Part shown: in pieces, positions 1-7,461 of the stretch | How the letters are laid out: the number at the start of each line of letters is the position of its first letter | How positions within the stretch are numbered: position 1 is the stretch's first letter | Assembly: GCF_002245355.1 (NCBI RefSeq) | Contig: NZ_NOWF01000003.1 | Location: 332,079 to 396,078, forward strand | Direction of reading: 5' to 3' | Source of the DNA: Paludifilum halophilum | GTDB lineage: Bacteria; Bacillota; Bacilli; Thermoactinomycetales; DSM-45169 | DNA length: 64,000 bases | Made by a program: the position numbers and the translations under genes | Notes under the pieces: generated by a model | The model's database searches: none | Seen by the model: the letters and a program-made list of their open reading frames with translations, nothing else | Told to the model about the DNA's origin: nothing

Positions 1-1
1 A

Positions 2-361
2 CTGGAGGCCGTCCAGTCCGAAATCCCCAGCCCGGCCAGCTCCGGCGCTGAGGATTCCAGCCAGGACCCCCGCGTCCAGGAACCGGCCGAAGGGTCCGGC
101 CAGTCGCCCAGCCGTACCGATAAGGGTTCCAGCGAAACCATCACGTCCAGCCTCCAGCCGGCCCGGAAATCCATCTCCAGCGATTCCAGCGTCCAGAAAT
201 CCGAAACCTCCAGCTCCAGCCGTAAAACTGGAGGCTCCAGCCTGAAGGTTCTGGAGGGCGGAAAACTGGACCCCGAACTGGAGGAACTCGTCCAGGTAGC
301 GCTGGAAATCATCCAGAAGGAAGGCAAGTGTGGACGGCCCCGCCTGCGTCGGGAAACTGGA
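2..361. repeat. TCCAG/CTGGA pentamer array
   Basis: TCCAG starts at 12, 56, 75, 128, 146, 153, 176, 185, 192, 209, 215, 236, 291 and 312; its complement CTGGA starts at 2, 228, 251, 266, 278, 302 and 357. That is 21 copies in 361 bp, where under one is expected by chance. The first 225 bp hold TCCAG almost only, and CTGGA dominates after about 228. Copies fall in two codon phases of the overlapping gene (TCC AGN and NTC CAG; CTG GAN and NCT GGA), so the repeat is not explained by repeated peptide sequence. Confidence 0.9.
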
Positions 362-421
362 TGCGCGGAAGGTCCGGCGAAAAGAGCACTTAATATCATC
401 AAGAAACAACAAGCGGTTTAA
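2..421 (+). CDS. C-terminal part of a protein with low-complexity linker and winged-helix-like end (partial)
   Basis: An open frame enters from outside the window and stops with TAA at 419-421. The visible 139 residues are a Ser/Pro/Gln/Glu-rich linker of about 85 residues followed by a compact end of about 50 residues (from LDPELEEL to IIKKQQAV) that reads as a winged helix. A wing-type domain after a disordered linker recalls the FtsK gamma domain or plasmid partition/replication proteins, but this resemblance is by eye only. The DNA of this frame holds the TCCAG/CTGGA array. A strong terminator follows directly. I cannot name the protein without the upstream part. Confidence 0.7.
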   Translation: MEAVQSEIPSPASSGAEDSSQDPRVQEPAEGSGQSPSRTDKGSSETITSSLQPARKSISSDSSVQKSETSSSSRKTGGSSLKVLEGGKLDPELEELVQVALEIIQKEGKCGRPRLRRETGCAEGPAKRALNIIKKQQAV

Positions 422-426
422 CCCTC

Positions 427-456
427 GTGCCTCCTACCGGGGGCGCTTTTTTTATG
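427..456 (+). terminator. Rho-independent terminator after the truncated first gene
   Basis: GTGCCTCC and GGGGGCGC flank a four-base loop and are followed by a run of seven T. It lies 6 bp past the stop at 421 and insulates the following promoter-like element. Confidence 0.8.
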
Positions 457-465
457 CGAAAAACT

Positions 466-502
466 GTCGAAACCTCCGTCGGTTACCCCTTTAAGGATTT
501 AC
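466..502 (+). promoter_or_regulatory. Bipartite phage element, copy 1 (GTCGRAA-N13-CCCCTTTAAGG)
   Basis: GTCGAAA at 466-472, 13-bp spacer, CCCCTTTAAGG at 486-496. It stands directly behind a terminator and 30 bp before the HNH gene start at 529, in the same orientation. One of seven copies with invariant spacing. Confidence 0.75.
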
Positions 503-528
503 GGGATAAAAGACGCGGAGGTAGATAT

Positions 529-1809
529 ATGAACAAGGAGCTTTACGTGGAAAAGTACAGGGGCAAGCGCTGGAGCCGGGAGCGGGTAGAGGACGCCCTG
601 GCGGTTTATCTTCCGGGATGGAGTATTCGGGAGCCTGAGTGGGTGCCTGCGAATGGGGAAGACAAGGCTCCTCTTTGCTGTCCTGAGGGGCATAGCGTAG
701 ACAGGTTCGTACGTGACCTTGCTAAGGACTGCGGGTGCCGAGAATGTAAGGACGAACATGTCCGCCGCGAAATGGCCAATCGGTTTATAGCCGCGCTTGA
801 GGCCGACGGGTATACCGCTTTGTTTGGCGTCGAGGACTACGTTAACAGCCACCAGAATCTCCCGACCGTCTGCCCCGCGGGAAATGAGTACGACACCACT
901 TCCGCCTCCTTCGTCAACAACTGCCGCCGCTGTAAATGCTCCGGATGCTGGTCCGCTCGGGGACCGCGGAAGCGGACGAAATGGACTCCGGAGTCGATAA
1001 CGGCGGCGCTGTTGGAGCGCGGGCTCGAAGCGCTGGAGGAGCCGAGAGGGGTAATGGGCCGTATCCGGATTAGTTGCCTCGCGCCGGGCTGTGGCTGGGA
1101 AGGCGTCCGGATGCCGCAGGAGTACCTCTACGGCCGTGGCTCCTGCCCGCGCTGTGCAGGGCGTGAAAAGGGCTCGACGGATTCCTATCGCGAGGAGCTC
1201 CGTAAAAAAGGCTGGGACTTGCCGGAGGGAGTGGGATATGTGATGAGTCAAACCCTGATTCCGCATATCTGCCCGGAAGGCCACGTTACCCTGAAGTCCC
1301 CGGACGCCTGGCGGCAGGGCCGCGGTTGTCGCGAATGCAAGAACGAGGGCCAGTCGAGGCGCACGCGCGGGGTTAATCTTGTAACCGGCGATAAGTTGAC
1401 TGCGGAGGAACTGGCCGAGCTAGAGGAGTCCCGTAGGTCCTCCGAGTATCGCCGATGGCGGCGTAACGTCCTGGCCCGTGATAACGAGCGCTGTGTCCTG
1501 TGCGGTTCGACCCGCGAGCCCCAGGCGCACCACCTCTTTTCCTTCGCGAAATACCGCGACTACCGGTACGAGGAGGGAAACGGCGTGACCCTTTGCGCTC
1601 GTCATCACCTTAGCCGGTACGAGGGCTCCTTCCACGCGGTACACGGACAGGACGGGCGCTCGGTTCCCGGCCAGTTCCTCGAATACCTCGACAATTATAT
1701 AGCGAATAACCCGGACGCCGATAAAGGGCGTCTTTTTTATGTTCGAAAAAAAGTCGAGCGGCTTATCGAGCGGGTCGAATGCGCGGAAATCCAAAAGGAG
1801 GCGGTTTAA
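529..1809 (+). CDS. HNH endonuclease with repeated zinc-ribbon DNA-binding modules
   Basis: 426 residues. The start at 529 is chosen for its GGAGG site seven bases upstream; an earlier in-frame ATG at 427 lies inside the terminator. Three to four Cys modules of CPEGH...CxxC or CxxxCG...CxxC type fill residues ~45-275. The C-terminus has a classical HNH zinc finger: CVLCG near residue 325, an AHH metal/catalytic pair and CARHH near residue 360. Tandem zinc ribbons plus HNH is typical of phage homing endonucleases. The next gene starts at the following base after the stop, so the two form an operon. Free-standing homing enzyme is the best guess; a phage-packaging HNH is less likely because it is far from the terminase. 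Confidence 0.8.
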   Translation: MNKELYVEKYRGKRWSRERVEDALAVYLPGWSIREPEWVPANGEDKAPLCCPEGHSVDRFVRDLAKDCGCRECKDEHVRREMANRFIAALEADGYTALFGVEDYVNSHQNLPTVCPAGNEYDTTSASFVNNCRRCKCSGCWSARGPRKRTKWTPESITAALLERGLEALEEPRGVMGRIRISCLAPGCGWEGVRMPQEYLYGRGSCPRCAGREKGSTDSYREELRKKGWDLPEGVGYVMSQTLIPHICPEGHVTLKSPDAWRQGRGCRECKNEGQSRRTRGVNLVTGDKLTAEELAELEESRRSSEYRRWRRNVLARDNERCVLCGSTREPQAHHLFSFAKYRDYRYEEGNGVTLCARHHLSRYEGSFHAVHGQDGRSVPGQFLEYLDNYIANNPDADKGRLFYVRKKVERLIERVECAEIQKEAV

Positions 1810-2427
1810 GTGAATTTTATTGGGCTTGTTGGCGAGGCCGCGGTCGGAAAGGATACGGTAGCCCGTTACTTGAAGGAGTACTACAGATACCGACGTGTGG
1901 CCTACGGTGATGAAATGAAGTATTTCTACGGGCGCCAGAAGGGCATCCAGGGGAACCGCCGCCAGGTTATCAAAGTGGTGAACCTCGAGAAAAATCGCCA
2001 GGAGCTTATCGACTACGGCACCCACGCTTGGCGGGACATTAACCCGGATATCTGGGTCTATGCGTTAGACCAGCGGGTAAAACGCCTCGCTCGGTTTTAT
2101 AAAGAGCTTGAGGAGCAGGTGCTCCTGGTCGCGACCGACGTTCGTTTCCAGAATGAACTCGACCTTATCCGCGATAAGTACCGGGGGACCATCGTAAAGG
2201 TAACCGCCCCACTCTCTGTCCGTATCACGCGCATGGAAGCCCGTGGAGACCGCTGGGACCCTTCTTTTATGGGGCACGAGTCGGAGCGGTTCGCGCGTGA
2301 AGTCGCGGCCGATTTCGTAATCGACAACGGCGGAGCCTTAGTGCACACCACTGCACAGATTGAAGAGGTATTGAACTCGATTAAATCCCGACCAAGGTTT
2401 CCGAACACGAAAAAGCCCCCGAAATAA
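1810..2427 (+). CDS. Deoxynucleoside monophosphate kinase-like P-loop protein
   Basis: 205 residues, GTG start with GGAGG eight bases upstream. The N-terminus FIGLVGEAAVGKDTVA is a P-loop (residues ~4-16) of the phage dNMP-kinase/adenylate-kinase-like type; DVRFQNE at ~115 is the conserved Asp-Val-Arg-x-x-Asn-Glu motif of this family, and a lid-like Arg-rich segment follows (RITRMEARGDRWD). It would phosphorylate dNMPs for phage DNA synthesis, which fits the dUTPase, ThyX and ribonucleotide reductase elsewhere in the prophage. It follows the HNH gene without a gap and ends in a terminator. Confidence 0.8.
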   Translation: MNFIGLVGEAAVGKDTVARYLKEYYRYRRVAYGDEMKYFYGRQKGIQGNRRQVIKVVNLEKNRQELIDYGTHAWRDINPDIWVYALDQRVKRLARFYKELEEQVLLVATDVRFQNELDLIRDKYRGTIVKVTAPLSVRITRMEARGDRWDPSFMGHESERFAREVAADFVIDNGGALVHTTAQIEEVLNSIKSRPRFPNTKKPPK

Positions 2428-2441
2428 ATCGGGGGGCTTTA
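2411..2441. terminator. Bidirectional terminator
   Basis: AAGCCCCCGA and TCGGGGGGCTT pair around AATAAA, with A-rich and T-rich flanks, between convergent genes ending at 2427 (+) and 2439 (-). Confidence 0.85.
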
Positions 2442-2795
2442 ATCGTATACGGGCTCAAAGGACATCCAATTGCCTTCAGTTCCGGAATAAACATATTTAC
2501 GGCTTTCATTCTGTTCGATTCGGAACCGGCTTAAGAAACCTCGAGCAGACGCGTAAGACCTGTCTTTCCCGAACGTTAGGGGTATCACGCCCTCCAAGTC
2601 GACGTCCTCGGGCTTAGCCAAGCCGATACGTTTCTTTTCCGGGTCGTATGCGATGTATAGCTTTACGGTTTTATCGACTGCGTCTAGCTCCTGCTGTAGA
2701 GCTTTATTAAGGTAAATTCGTCCCGCCTTGTCAATGGTGAGGGACATATGAGTGGAGGGCCGACCCTCCCTAGCGGAATAAGGCACGAAAGCCAT
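2439..2795 (-). CDS. Small AbrB/SpoVT-like protein
   Basis: 118 residues from the ATG at 2795, preceded by GAGGAG nine bases upstream. An in-frame ATG at 2834 is possible but has a weaker site; the longer open frame beyond that has no ribosome-binding site. Residues ~18-45 (SLTIDKAGRIYLNKALQQEL) resemble the swapped-hairpin motif of AbrB/SpoVT transition regulators. It is divergent from the 59-residue HTH gene at 2878, so it may regulate the shared intergenic region. Family call is by motif only. Confidence 0.55.
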   Translation of the reverse strand: MAFVPYSAREGRPSTHMSLTIDKAGRIYLNKALQQELDAVDKTVKLYIAYDPEKKRIGLAKPEDVDLEGVIPLTFGKDRSYASARGFLSRFRIEQNESRKYVYSGTEGNWMSFEPVYD

Positions 2796-2877
2796 TACGA
2801 CATACTCCTCTCGCACGATAGATGTTGTTTCCATTATATCCAAACTCCACGAAAAATAACAAGGGGGATTCGATAAA

Positions 2878-3057
2878 ATGGGGGAAAAAGCCGCCTGGGC
2901 GAGGAAAAAACGATTCGATAACCGTGTTCTATTCTGGGTCCGTCGCGGATATACGCTTAACCAGGTATCCCACATTCTAGGATGCAACGTAACCAAGGTT
3001 ATCGCGTCTGTAAAACGACTTAAGGCGGACGGGAAGCTTAAATACGCGAAGAAATAA
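2878..3057 (+). CDS. Small helix-turn-helix protein
   Basis: 59 residues, very basic. GGGGG lies ten bases before the ATG. The core reads as a helix-turn-helix: GYTLNQVSHILGCNVTKVIA, typical of sigma-4/LuxR-like or terminase-type HTH modules. It is divergent from the AbrB-like gene and is followed 10 bp later by a bipartite phage element. Confidence 0.55.
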   Translation: MGEKAAWARKKRFDNRVLFWVRRGYTLNQVSHILGCNVTKVIASVKRLKADGKLKYAKK

Positions 3058-3067
3058 TCGAGCTACT

Positions 3068-3103
3068 GTCGGAATTTAAGTTCATTCCCCCTTTAAGGAT
3101 ATG
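3068..3103 (+). promoter_or_regulatory. Bipartite phage element, copy 2
   Basis: GTCGGAA at 3068-3074, 13-bp spacer, CCCCTTTAAGG at 3088-3098, then ATATGTAAG. It is intergenic and points right. No start codon with a good ribosome-binding site follows until 3322, which leaves a 200-bp transcribed non-coding leader or RNA. Confidence 0.75.
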
Positions 3104-3292
3104 TAAGAAACTTAACGAATAACCTTACTCAAAAATACTACGATTCCGATGGGCGGAGCATGGTACCGAGTGGCTCCCTCGATTTATTATTATGCGGGAC
3201 TCCGAAGACGACGAAAGGCTTAACGTGAAAACTGAAAATGAGGTCGACAGTTCAAAAGGTAATTACGCTCGCCAAACAGGCGGGCGTTTTAT
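3100..3292 (+). ncRNA. Candidate small RNA or long leader
   Basis: About 190 bp between the bipartite element and a terminator hairpin, without an open frame with a ribosome-binding site. It contains GGAGC...GCTCC and other short complementary pairs. The case rests on position between a putative promoter and a terminator; no known RNA family is recognised. Confidence 0.3.
3269..3292 (+). terminator. Terminator-like hairpin
   Basis: CGCTCGCC and GGCGGGCG pair around AAACA, followed by TTTTATA. It lies between the bipartite element and the gene at 3322. Confidence 0.6.
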
Positions 3293-3321
3293 ATGACTAA
3301 AAACCATTAGGGGGACTTTTT

Positions 3322-3519
3322 ATGGACGAAAGGAATATGAAAATTTCGCTTGTTTTTAAGGTCCAGGAAGACGGACAGGAAGAGAACGAAGTAGTAACGA
3401 TTTACGACATAGTGAGCGCGGAAGATAACGTCAACCTTAGCCATATCGCGGCCATGGCCGAGCAGTTGCTCCGCAGGGTTGCCAACGCTGTCGAAAAAGA
3501 AACGTATGAAGGTGATTAA
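3322..3519 (+). CDS. Small acidic protein, unknown
   Basis: 65 residues, ATG with GGGGG ten bases upstream. Sequence is acidic with a possible C-terminal helix; no domain recognised. It is followed directly by a terminator. Confidence 0.55.
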   Translation: MDERNMKISLVFKVQEDGQEENEVVTIYDIVSAEDNVNLSHIAAMAEQLLRRVANAVEKETYEGD

Positions 3520-3549
3520 ACGGTCCACTATGGAAAGTGGACCGTTTTT
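3520..3549 (+). terminator. Rho-independent terminator
   Basis: CGGTCCAC and GTGGACCG pair around TATGGAAA and are followed by TTTTTGG, right after the stop at 3519. Confidence 0.8.
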
Positions 3550-3755
3550 GGTTTGGTCGGAAGTTCCCGAAAAGAGATTGCGGGGGTTACTAGCGAGTTT
3601 AAGGAGTTTATGGACGAAGAAGAAAACCAGGAGGAATGAGATATGGTTTTTAACTGGACCTGGAACAAGTTTGTTTTAGGAATAGGAAAGGTTGAAGGAT
3701 GAGGGCTATTCGGCCTCGGCTTTCTAGAAATCAAGATTCCACCGGAGGACGAGTA

Positions 3756-4385
3756 ATGCGAAGGAGACTTAAGCCGGGACTAGTCGTAACGGTCCCCGCT
3801 CGTGAGCCCCTCGAGGAATGGAGTGGACAACCCGGAGTAGTCATCGAGGTTAAACGAAAGGGACCGTTAAAAGGGAAAATCATCGTCCTGGTGGCGTCCG
3901 CGGTCGATGACCTGCGGGCGTCTCGTTTTGTATTTGAGCGGGAGGAGCTGACGAAGGGCGGCGAGGTTTCCGAATACGTTCAGAAACTCGCGGACCATTA
4001 CCTCCGTATAGTCGAGGAATGGGAAGAAGGCCAAGCTGTAATTAAAGCCGGAGAAAAGGTAGTCGATGAGTTAACGGAGCAGATGGCACGGAAAGGCGTT
4101 AAGCTAGAAACCGTTTCGAAGACCTCGGACGTGTGGCTAGACTTCGGGACGTATCCTTGCACGGTCTATTACAACGCCTATATCTGGCAAGGAGAGGAAA
4201 TCGCACGAGTCGTGAAAGGGGCCGGGCGATTTTTCTACGCCGACCACTTGATGCGCGTTTACAAAGAGCGTTTCGGAACGGTTAGCGACGACCTAGAGGA
4301 GGCGCTGGCCAGGTTCGACGGCTCTGCCGACTTTTTAAAACAGAAAAGAAAGATTAAGCCTCATCAATTCGTAAAAATACTTTAG
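3756..4385 (+). CDS. Unknown early protein with SH3-like N-terminus
   Basis: 209 residues. The ATG at 3756 has a perfect GGAGG eight bases upstream; the in-frame ATG at 3699 lacks one. Residues 5-55 (LKPGLVVTVPAREP ... KIIVLVAS) look like a small beta-barrel of KOW/SH3 type. The rest is mixed alpha/beta with no recognised motif. First gene of a tight run (4400, 4733, 5191). Confidence 0.6.
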   Translation: MRRRLKPGLVVTVPAREPLEEWSGQPGVVIEVKRKGPLKGKIIVLVASAVDDLRASRFVFEREELTKGGEVSEYVQKLADHYLRIVEEWEEGQAVIKAGEKVVDELTEQMARKGVKLETVSKTSDVWLDFGTYPCTVYYNAYIWQGEEIARVVKGAGRFFYADHLMRVYKERFGTVSDDLEEALARFDGSADFLKQKRKIKPHQFVKIL

Positions 4386-4399
4386 TGGGAGGCTAAAGA

Positions 4400-4717
4400 A
4401 TGAAACGAGCCCAATTCAAGTACCAAGGGTATTTATTCCGTATGAAAGAGACGAGTTATAACGAATTTATGTACGAGTTAACTATGTACGATGAGATTGA
4501 GACTAAGCTCCTCGGGCTTTTTACGTTTAAGCGAAAGGTAATACGGGAGCGCGGTGTTTTCGATGCTAACGAATGGGAGTACGACTTCGTCGCAATGGCT
4601 AACCAGCTTATCCATGATTACGCCGTGGCTAACCGCGCTGAGGTAAAGCGCAAGCACCTAGAAGCGCAGGGAACGGCCAGGTTTGAGGCTATTGTAGACA
4701 TAGAGAGGAAAAAATAA
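4400..4717 (+). CDS. Unknown early protein
   Basis: 105 residues, start supported by GGGAGG ten bases upstream. Rich in Tyr, Phe and charged residues, with no recognised domain. It lies 14 bp after the previous gene and 15 bp before the next. Confidence 0.6.
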   Translation: MKRAQFKYQGYLFRMKETSYNEFMYELTMYDEIETKLLGLFTFKRKVIRERGVFDANEWEYDFVAMANQLIHDYAVANRAEVKRKHLEAQGTARFEAIVDIERKK

Positions 4718-4732
4718 CAGGAGGAGTTAACA

Positions 4733-5188
4733 ATGTCGAAGCGGATGGAATTTTTGCAAAGAATCGAAGCACGGGAGGCCTTCCTGCGGGCCAGGGTTAC
4801 GCCCTGGAATCCCGATGACCCGGAGAGCTGGCCTACCGAAAAGGAATATTTCCGGGATATTGACGACGAATATAACAGCCTGGTAGCTGAACTCGAAAAA
4901 ATACCGGAAGAATCAGACGAAGAGCACGACCAGACCTACCACTTTAACGACGGCGATACTCCCGCGGAGATGTTTTCGCGAGAGGTTACCTTGCTCGTCT
5001 CTCAGAATATCGAGTGTCCCGTGTTAAAGGGCGTAGCTATCGCAAACCTTACTAACGCCTATATCGTACAGACCGGCGAACAGCCGGAACCGGAGGAACT
5101 TGACGAGCTAGCTAACTGGTTCCTGTTCGGACCGGGTGGGCTGTCAATGAAGAAACGAAAACAACAGCGGTTAATCAAGGGGGCCTGA
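4733..5188 (+). CDS. Unknown acidic early protein
   Basis: 151 residues with an AGGAGG site before the ATG. Strongly acidic in the middle (EESDEEHDQTYH) with a basic tail ending KKRKQQRLIKGA. No recognised family. It is separated by 2 bp from the sigma-like gene, which suggests translational coupling. Confidence 0.6.
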   Translation: MSKRMEFLQRIEAREAFLRARVTPWNPDDPESWPTEKEYFRDIDDEYNSLVAELEKIPEESDEEHDQTYHFNDGDTPAEMFSREVTLLVSQNIECPVLKGVAIANLTNAYIVQTGEQPEPEELDELANWFLFGPGGLSMKKRKQQRLIKGA

Positions 5189-5190
5189 GC

Positions 5191-5958
5191 ATGGGAAAAG
5201 GAGCAGACATCACCTCCGCCAATAAACGAAACGACGATGACTTCCCGTATGAAGCGGTCGGAGTCCTGCGGCTCCTTAAGGAAATCAACCGTTTAGATGC
5301 CCGCCTGGTCCCTGGAGCGGACTACGATACCGCGGTTATCCTCCAGGATTTACGGGACGCCCTGGATAGCCCGGTCCTAACGGCCAGACAGCGGCAGGTA
5401 GTGGCGCTCTACTTCTTTACGGATTCCACTATGGAGGAGGCCGCAGGCATATTGAGCATTACTAAGGGGGCGATTAAGCTATCGTTAAACACTTCGTTGG
5501 AGCGAATAGCCGCTCAAATGAAAGCCGAAGAGGACCTCAAGTTCAGAGGACGCGCGGTAAAGCCCTTCGATAGCCGCCGTCCTCTTTTCGTTTGGCTTAA
5601 CGCGGTAGCGGCCGGGGAGGTACCCGCCTATGAAATCCCGGACGAGGCTAACGAGGACCTGCTCGCCTGGTATGCCGAAAACGGCGACGAGCTGGCCCAG
5701 GAGGTCCTCCGTCAACGCGTAGAGGGCCCGCCGGTAGTTGTGGAAGTTTACGAAAATCCTGAGGACGAGTACCCGTGCCTTAACCCACGACAGATGCAGT
5801 ACCGAGAAAAAATGCAGGTACCGGTCGGAGACGTAAAACCTCAGTTCGACGTCGCCGGTAGCCGTATGGCGGCTCGTAGGGTAGCCGACAAAGAAAACGA
5901 ACACGACTTCGGCAACGAATGGAGCATAGGGAAAAAGCAAATCTTTGTCATCCCGTAG
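5191..5958 (+). CDS. Sigma-70 region 4-like DNA-binding protein
   Basis: 255 residues. Residues ~66-110 (LTARQRQVVALYFF ... SITKGAIKLSLNTSLERIA) match the helix-turn-helix pattern of sigma-70 region 4, as found in ArpU-like and other phage late regulators. No region 2 is visible, so it is unlikely to be a complete sigma factor. The C-terminal half (from ~120) is unrecognised. As the last gene of the early run upstream of the late genes, a late-gene activator role is plausible but inferred. Confidence 0.6.
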   Translation: MGKGADITSANKRNDDDFPYEAVGVLRLLKEINRLDARLVPGADYDTAVILQDLRDALDSPVLTARQRQVVALYFFTDSTMEEAAGILSITKGAIKLSLNTSLERIAAQMKAEEDLKFRGRAVKPFDSRRPLFVWLNAVAAGEVPAYEIPDEANEDLLAWYAENGDELAQEVLRQRVEGPPVVVEVYENPEDEYPCLNPRQMQYREKMQVPVGDVKPQFDVAGSRMAARRVADKENEHDFGNEWSIGKKQIFVIP

Positions 5959-6099
5959 TTTAACTTAACTTTTGCCCTACTTCTTGGGTATAGCATAGAA
6001 TAAGGTTACAAATATTCCGATAAGTTACGGGGACCGGGGCGAGACGCTAAGCGCCACCTTTTACTTTTCTCCTGACTATCGAAAAAGGGGGCGAAAATA

Positions 6100-6579
6100 A
6101 TACCGAAGACTTACAGCTTTCGCGAACAACTAGGATATGGACAGCAAGGCGAAGATAAACTCGATGATTACTTTTCGTCCCGCGGATTCGATGTTCACGA
6201 GGTATCTATGGCAGACCAAAAGCGCGGAATAGACCGTATCTTCGTCAACAAAGAAACCGGACAGGAACTCACAGTCGAATATAAAACCGACTCCCGGACA
6301 CAACGGACGGGAAACTGTTTTATCGAGACCGTTTCCAACAACTCGACCGGAGCGCTCGGCTGGGCCCTGAAAGGTCGAGCTGATTTCGTAGTTTATTACG
6401 CTCTCGGATATGAGGAGGCTATCGTGGTCAAATCCTCCATATTCCGCGAGCATATCGCCGAATGGCTGTTTAAATACGAAGCCCGGCCGGTTAAAAACCG
6501 CGGATATCTTACTTTCGGACTCCTCGTCCCGTGGTACGTCGTAAAAGAGAAAGCGGATACGATTATTACGCTCGGATAA
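6100..6579 (+). CDS. PD-(D/E)XK nuclease-like protein with an ATA start
   Basis: The first ATG is at 6208, but the coding frame clearly extends upstream: residues GQQGEDKLDDYFSSRGFDV precede it and complete a restriction-enzyme-like fold. The motif is GIDRIFV ... ELTVEYKTD, i.e. an Asp, then Glu-x-Lys about 20 residues later. Between the in-frame stop at 6073 and 6208 there is no ATG, GTG or TTG. AAGGGGG ends eight bases before ATA at 6100 (another ATA is at 6097), giving 159 residues. The protein is probably a small phage nuclease or restriction-like enzyme. The start codon assignment is inferred. Confidence 0.6.
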   Translation: MPKTYSFREQLGYGQQGEDKLDDYFSSRGFDVHEVSMADQKRGIDRIFVNKETGQELTVEYKTDSRTQRTGNCFIETVSNNSTGALGWALKGRADFVVYYALGYEEAIVVKSSIFREHIAEWLFKYEARPVKNRGYLTFGLLVPWYVVKEKADTIITLG

Positions 6580-6855
6580 TCGGGACTCATTCGTCCGTTT
6601 ATCGGACGGTTCTCTTTGGGAGTATCGGTGTTGTCATTTGGAGGTCGCGACTCCCTCTCCGGTACTCCGAAAGAGGCCCGTATGCCTCAGAACCCGTCGC
6701 AAGACACTACCCGCCTGGTCCGCGGGTCGCGACAACCGACTACATCAATTAGCCGCGACTAGGGTAGCTCCCGAAAAGAGTATTCCCCCGCTCCTGTCGC
6801 GAGTCTTTTTCTTTTCTTTTTACGGGGAGATTGAGCGTAAGGGGATTACGCGAAT
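6580..6855. other. Gene-free stretch with strong secondary structure
   Basis: No supported open frame. CGTCCG-TTTAT-CGGACG (6593-6609) is a possible weak terminator. GGAGTATCGG (6619-6628) pairs with CCGGTACTCC (6659-6668) around an inner hairpin. GTCGCGAC or a near copy occurs three times. The 3' part ends in a pyrimidine-rich run before the gene at 6856. It may be a structured RNA or a regulatory leader. Confidence 0.35.
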
Positions 6856-7377
6856 ATGGAATACGTACAGAGAAAGGCGTTACCAAACGATAAGGGTATT
6901 TTAATGGATTCGCCCGGATATGAGATTTATAACCGAGAACTTATACGGAAGGTATTTCCGCGGATAATAACGGAAGCCTATGACGTCGTTTATAAAGACA
7001 TGAAACGAAAGCCAGAAATAAGAGATATCGTTTATTTTTACTTTCTGCTCCAGTCGTATATCGACGGTAACGAGACCAGAAAAGACGGCGCGAATAACGA
7101 CCGGTTCGGGGCCTGCTTCCTTTCCTACGACGCAATTACGCGGGCAATGAGAATAGACCGTAACCGCATTAAGCTTCTCGCGGATATCCTGGAGACTAAC
7201 GGAATTATCCGAGTAGTCGACCGCTGGGAAGGCACGAAGCGGTTTCGCTGGTACTTTCCGTCCTTTTGCCCGCGGATAACTGAGGACGGTTACCTAGTGG
7301 ACGAAGATGGAGAAAAGATAGTACCGGACCTGGAGAAGTACAAAGCAAAGCGTCGGGGCCAAAAGAAAAGCCCGTAA
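6856..7377 (+). CDS. Winged-helix protein, candidate replication initiator
   Basis: 173 residues; ATG at 6856 with AAGGGG upstream, alternative in-frame ATG at 6904. Residues ~85-125 (FLSYDAITRAMRIDRNRIKLLADILETNGII) form a winged helix like those in Firmicute plasmid and phage initiators; the tail is Lys/Arg-rich. The stop is followed within 11 bp by three direct repeats spaced exactly 25 bp, the usual arrangement of a Rep gene with its iterons. The initiator role is inferred from this context; a transcription regulator is the alternative. Confidence 0.55.
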   Translation: MEYVQRKALPNDKGILMDSPGYEIYNRELIRKVFPRIITEAYDVVYKDMKRKPEIRDIVYFYFLLQSYIDGNETRKDGANNDRFGACFLSYDAITRAMRIDRNRIKLLADILETNGIIRVVDRWEGTKRFRWYFPSFCPRITEDGYLVDEDGEKIVPDLEKYKAKRRGQKKSP

Positions 7378-7387
7378 TATTAAGTCG

Positions 7388-7450
7388 TATGTCCTGAACA
7401 TACTACCAGTAATATGTCCTGCACATATCATGGATAGTATGTCCTGGAAC
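7388..7450. repeat. Three iteron-like repeats with 25-bp period
   Basis: TATGTCCTG starts at 7388, 7413 and 7438. The first two copies are TATGTCCTG(A/C)ACATA with dyad arms TATGT/ACATA; the third is truncated after TATGTCCTGGAAC. The exact 25-bp period places successive copies about two and a half helical turns apart. Confidence 0.75.
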
Positions 7451-7461
7451 GTCAGTAAAGA

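Noticed and set aside
2..361. CRISPR array at the left end
   Set aside because: The repeat is only 5 bp with irregular spacing and lies in an open frame; no cas genes exist in the window.
427..528. N-terminal extension of the HNH gene from ATG 427
   Set aside because: This stretch contains the terminator hairpin and bipartite element 1, and the ATG at 529 has the good ribosome-binding site.
3479..3700. Short frames between 3530 and 3700, including a 19-residue one at 3643 with an AGGAGG site
   Set aside because: Too short and featureless to call; they may be leader peptides but nothing supports this.
6619..6668. Phage tRNA gene in the 6.6-kb gap
   Set aside because: An acceptor-like helix is present, but the segment is only 50 nt and has no anticodon arm or standard T loop.
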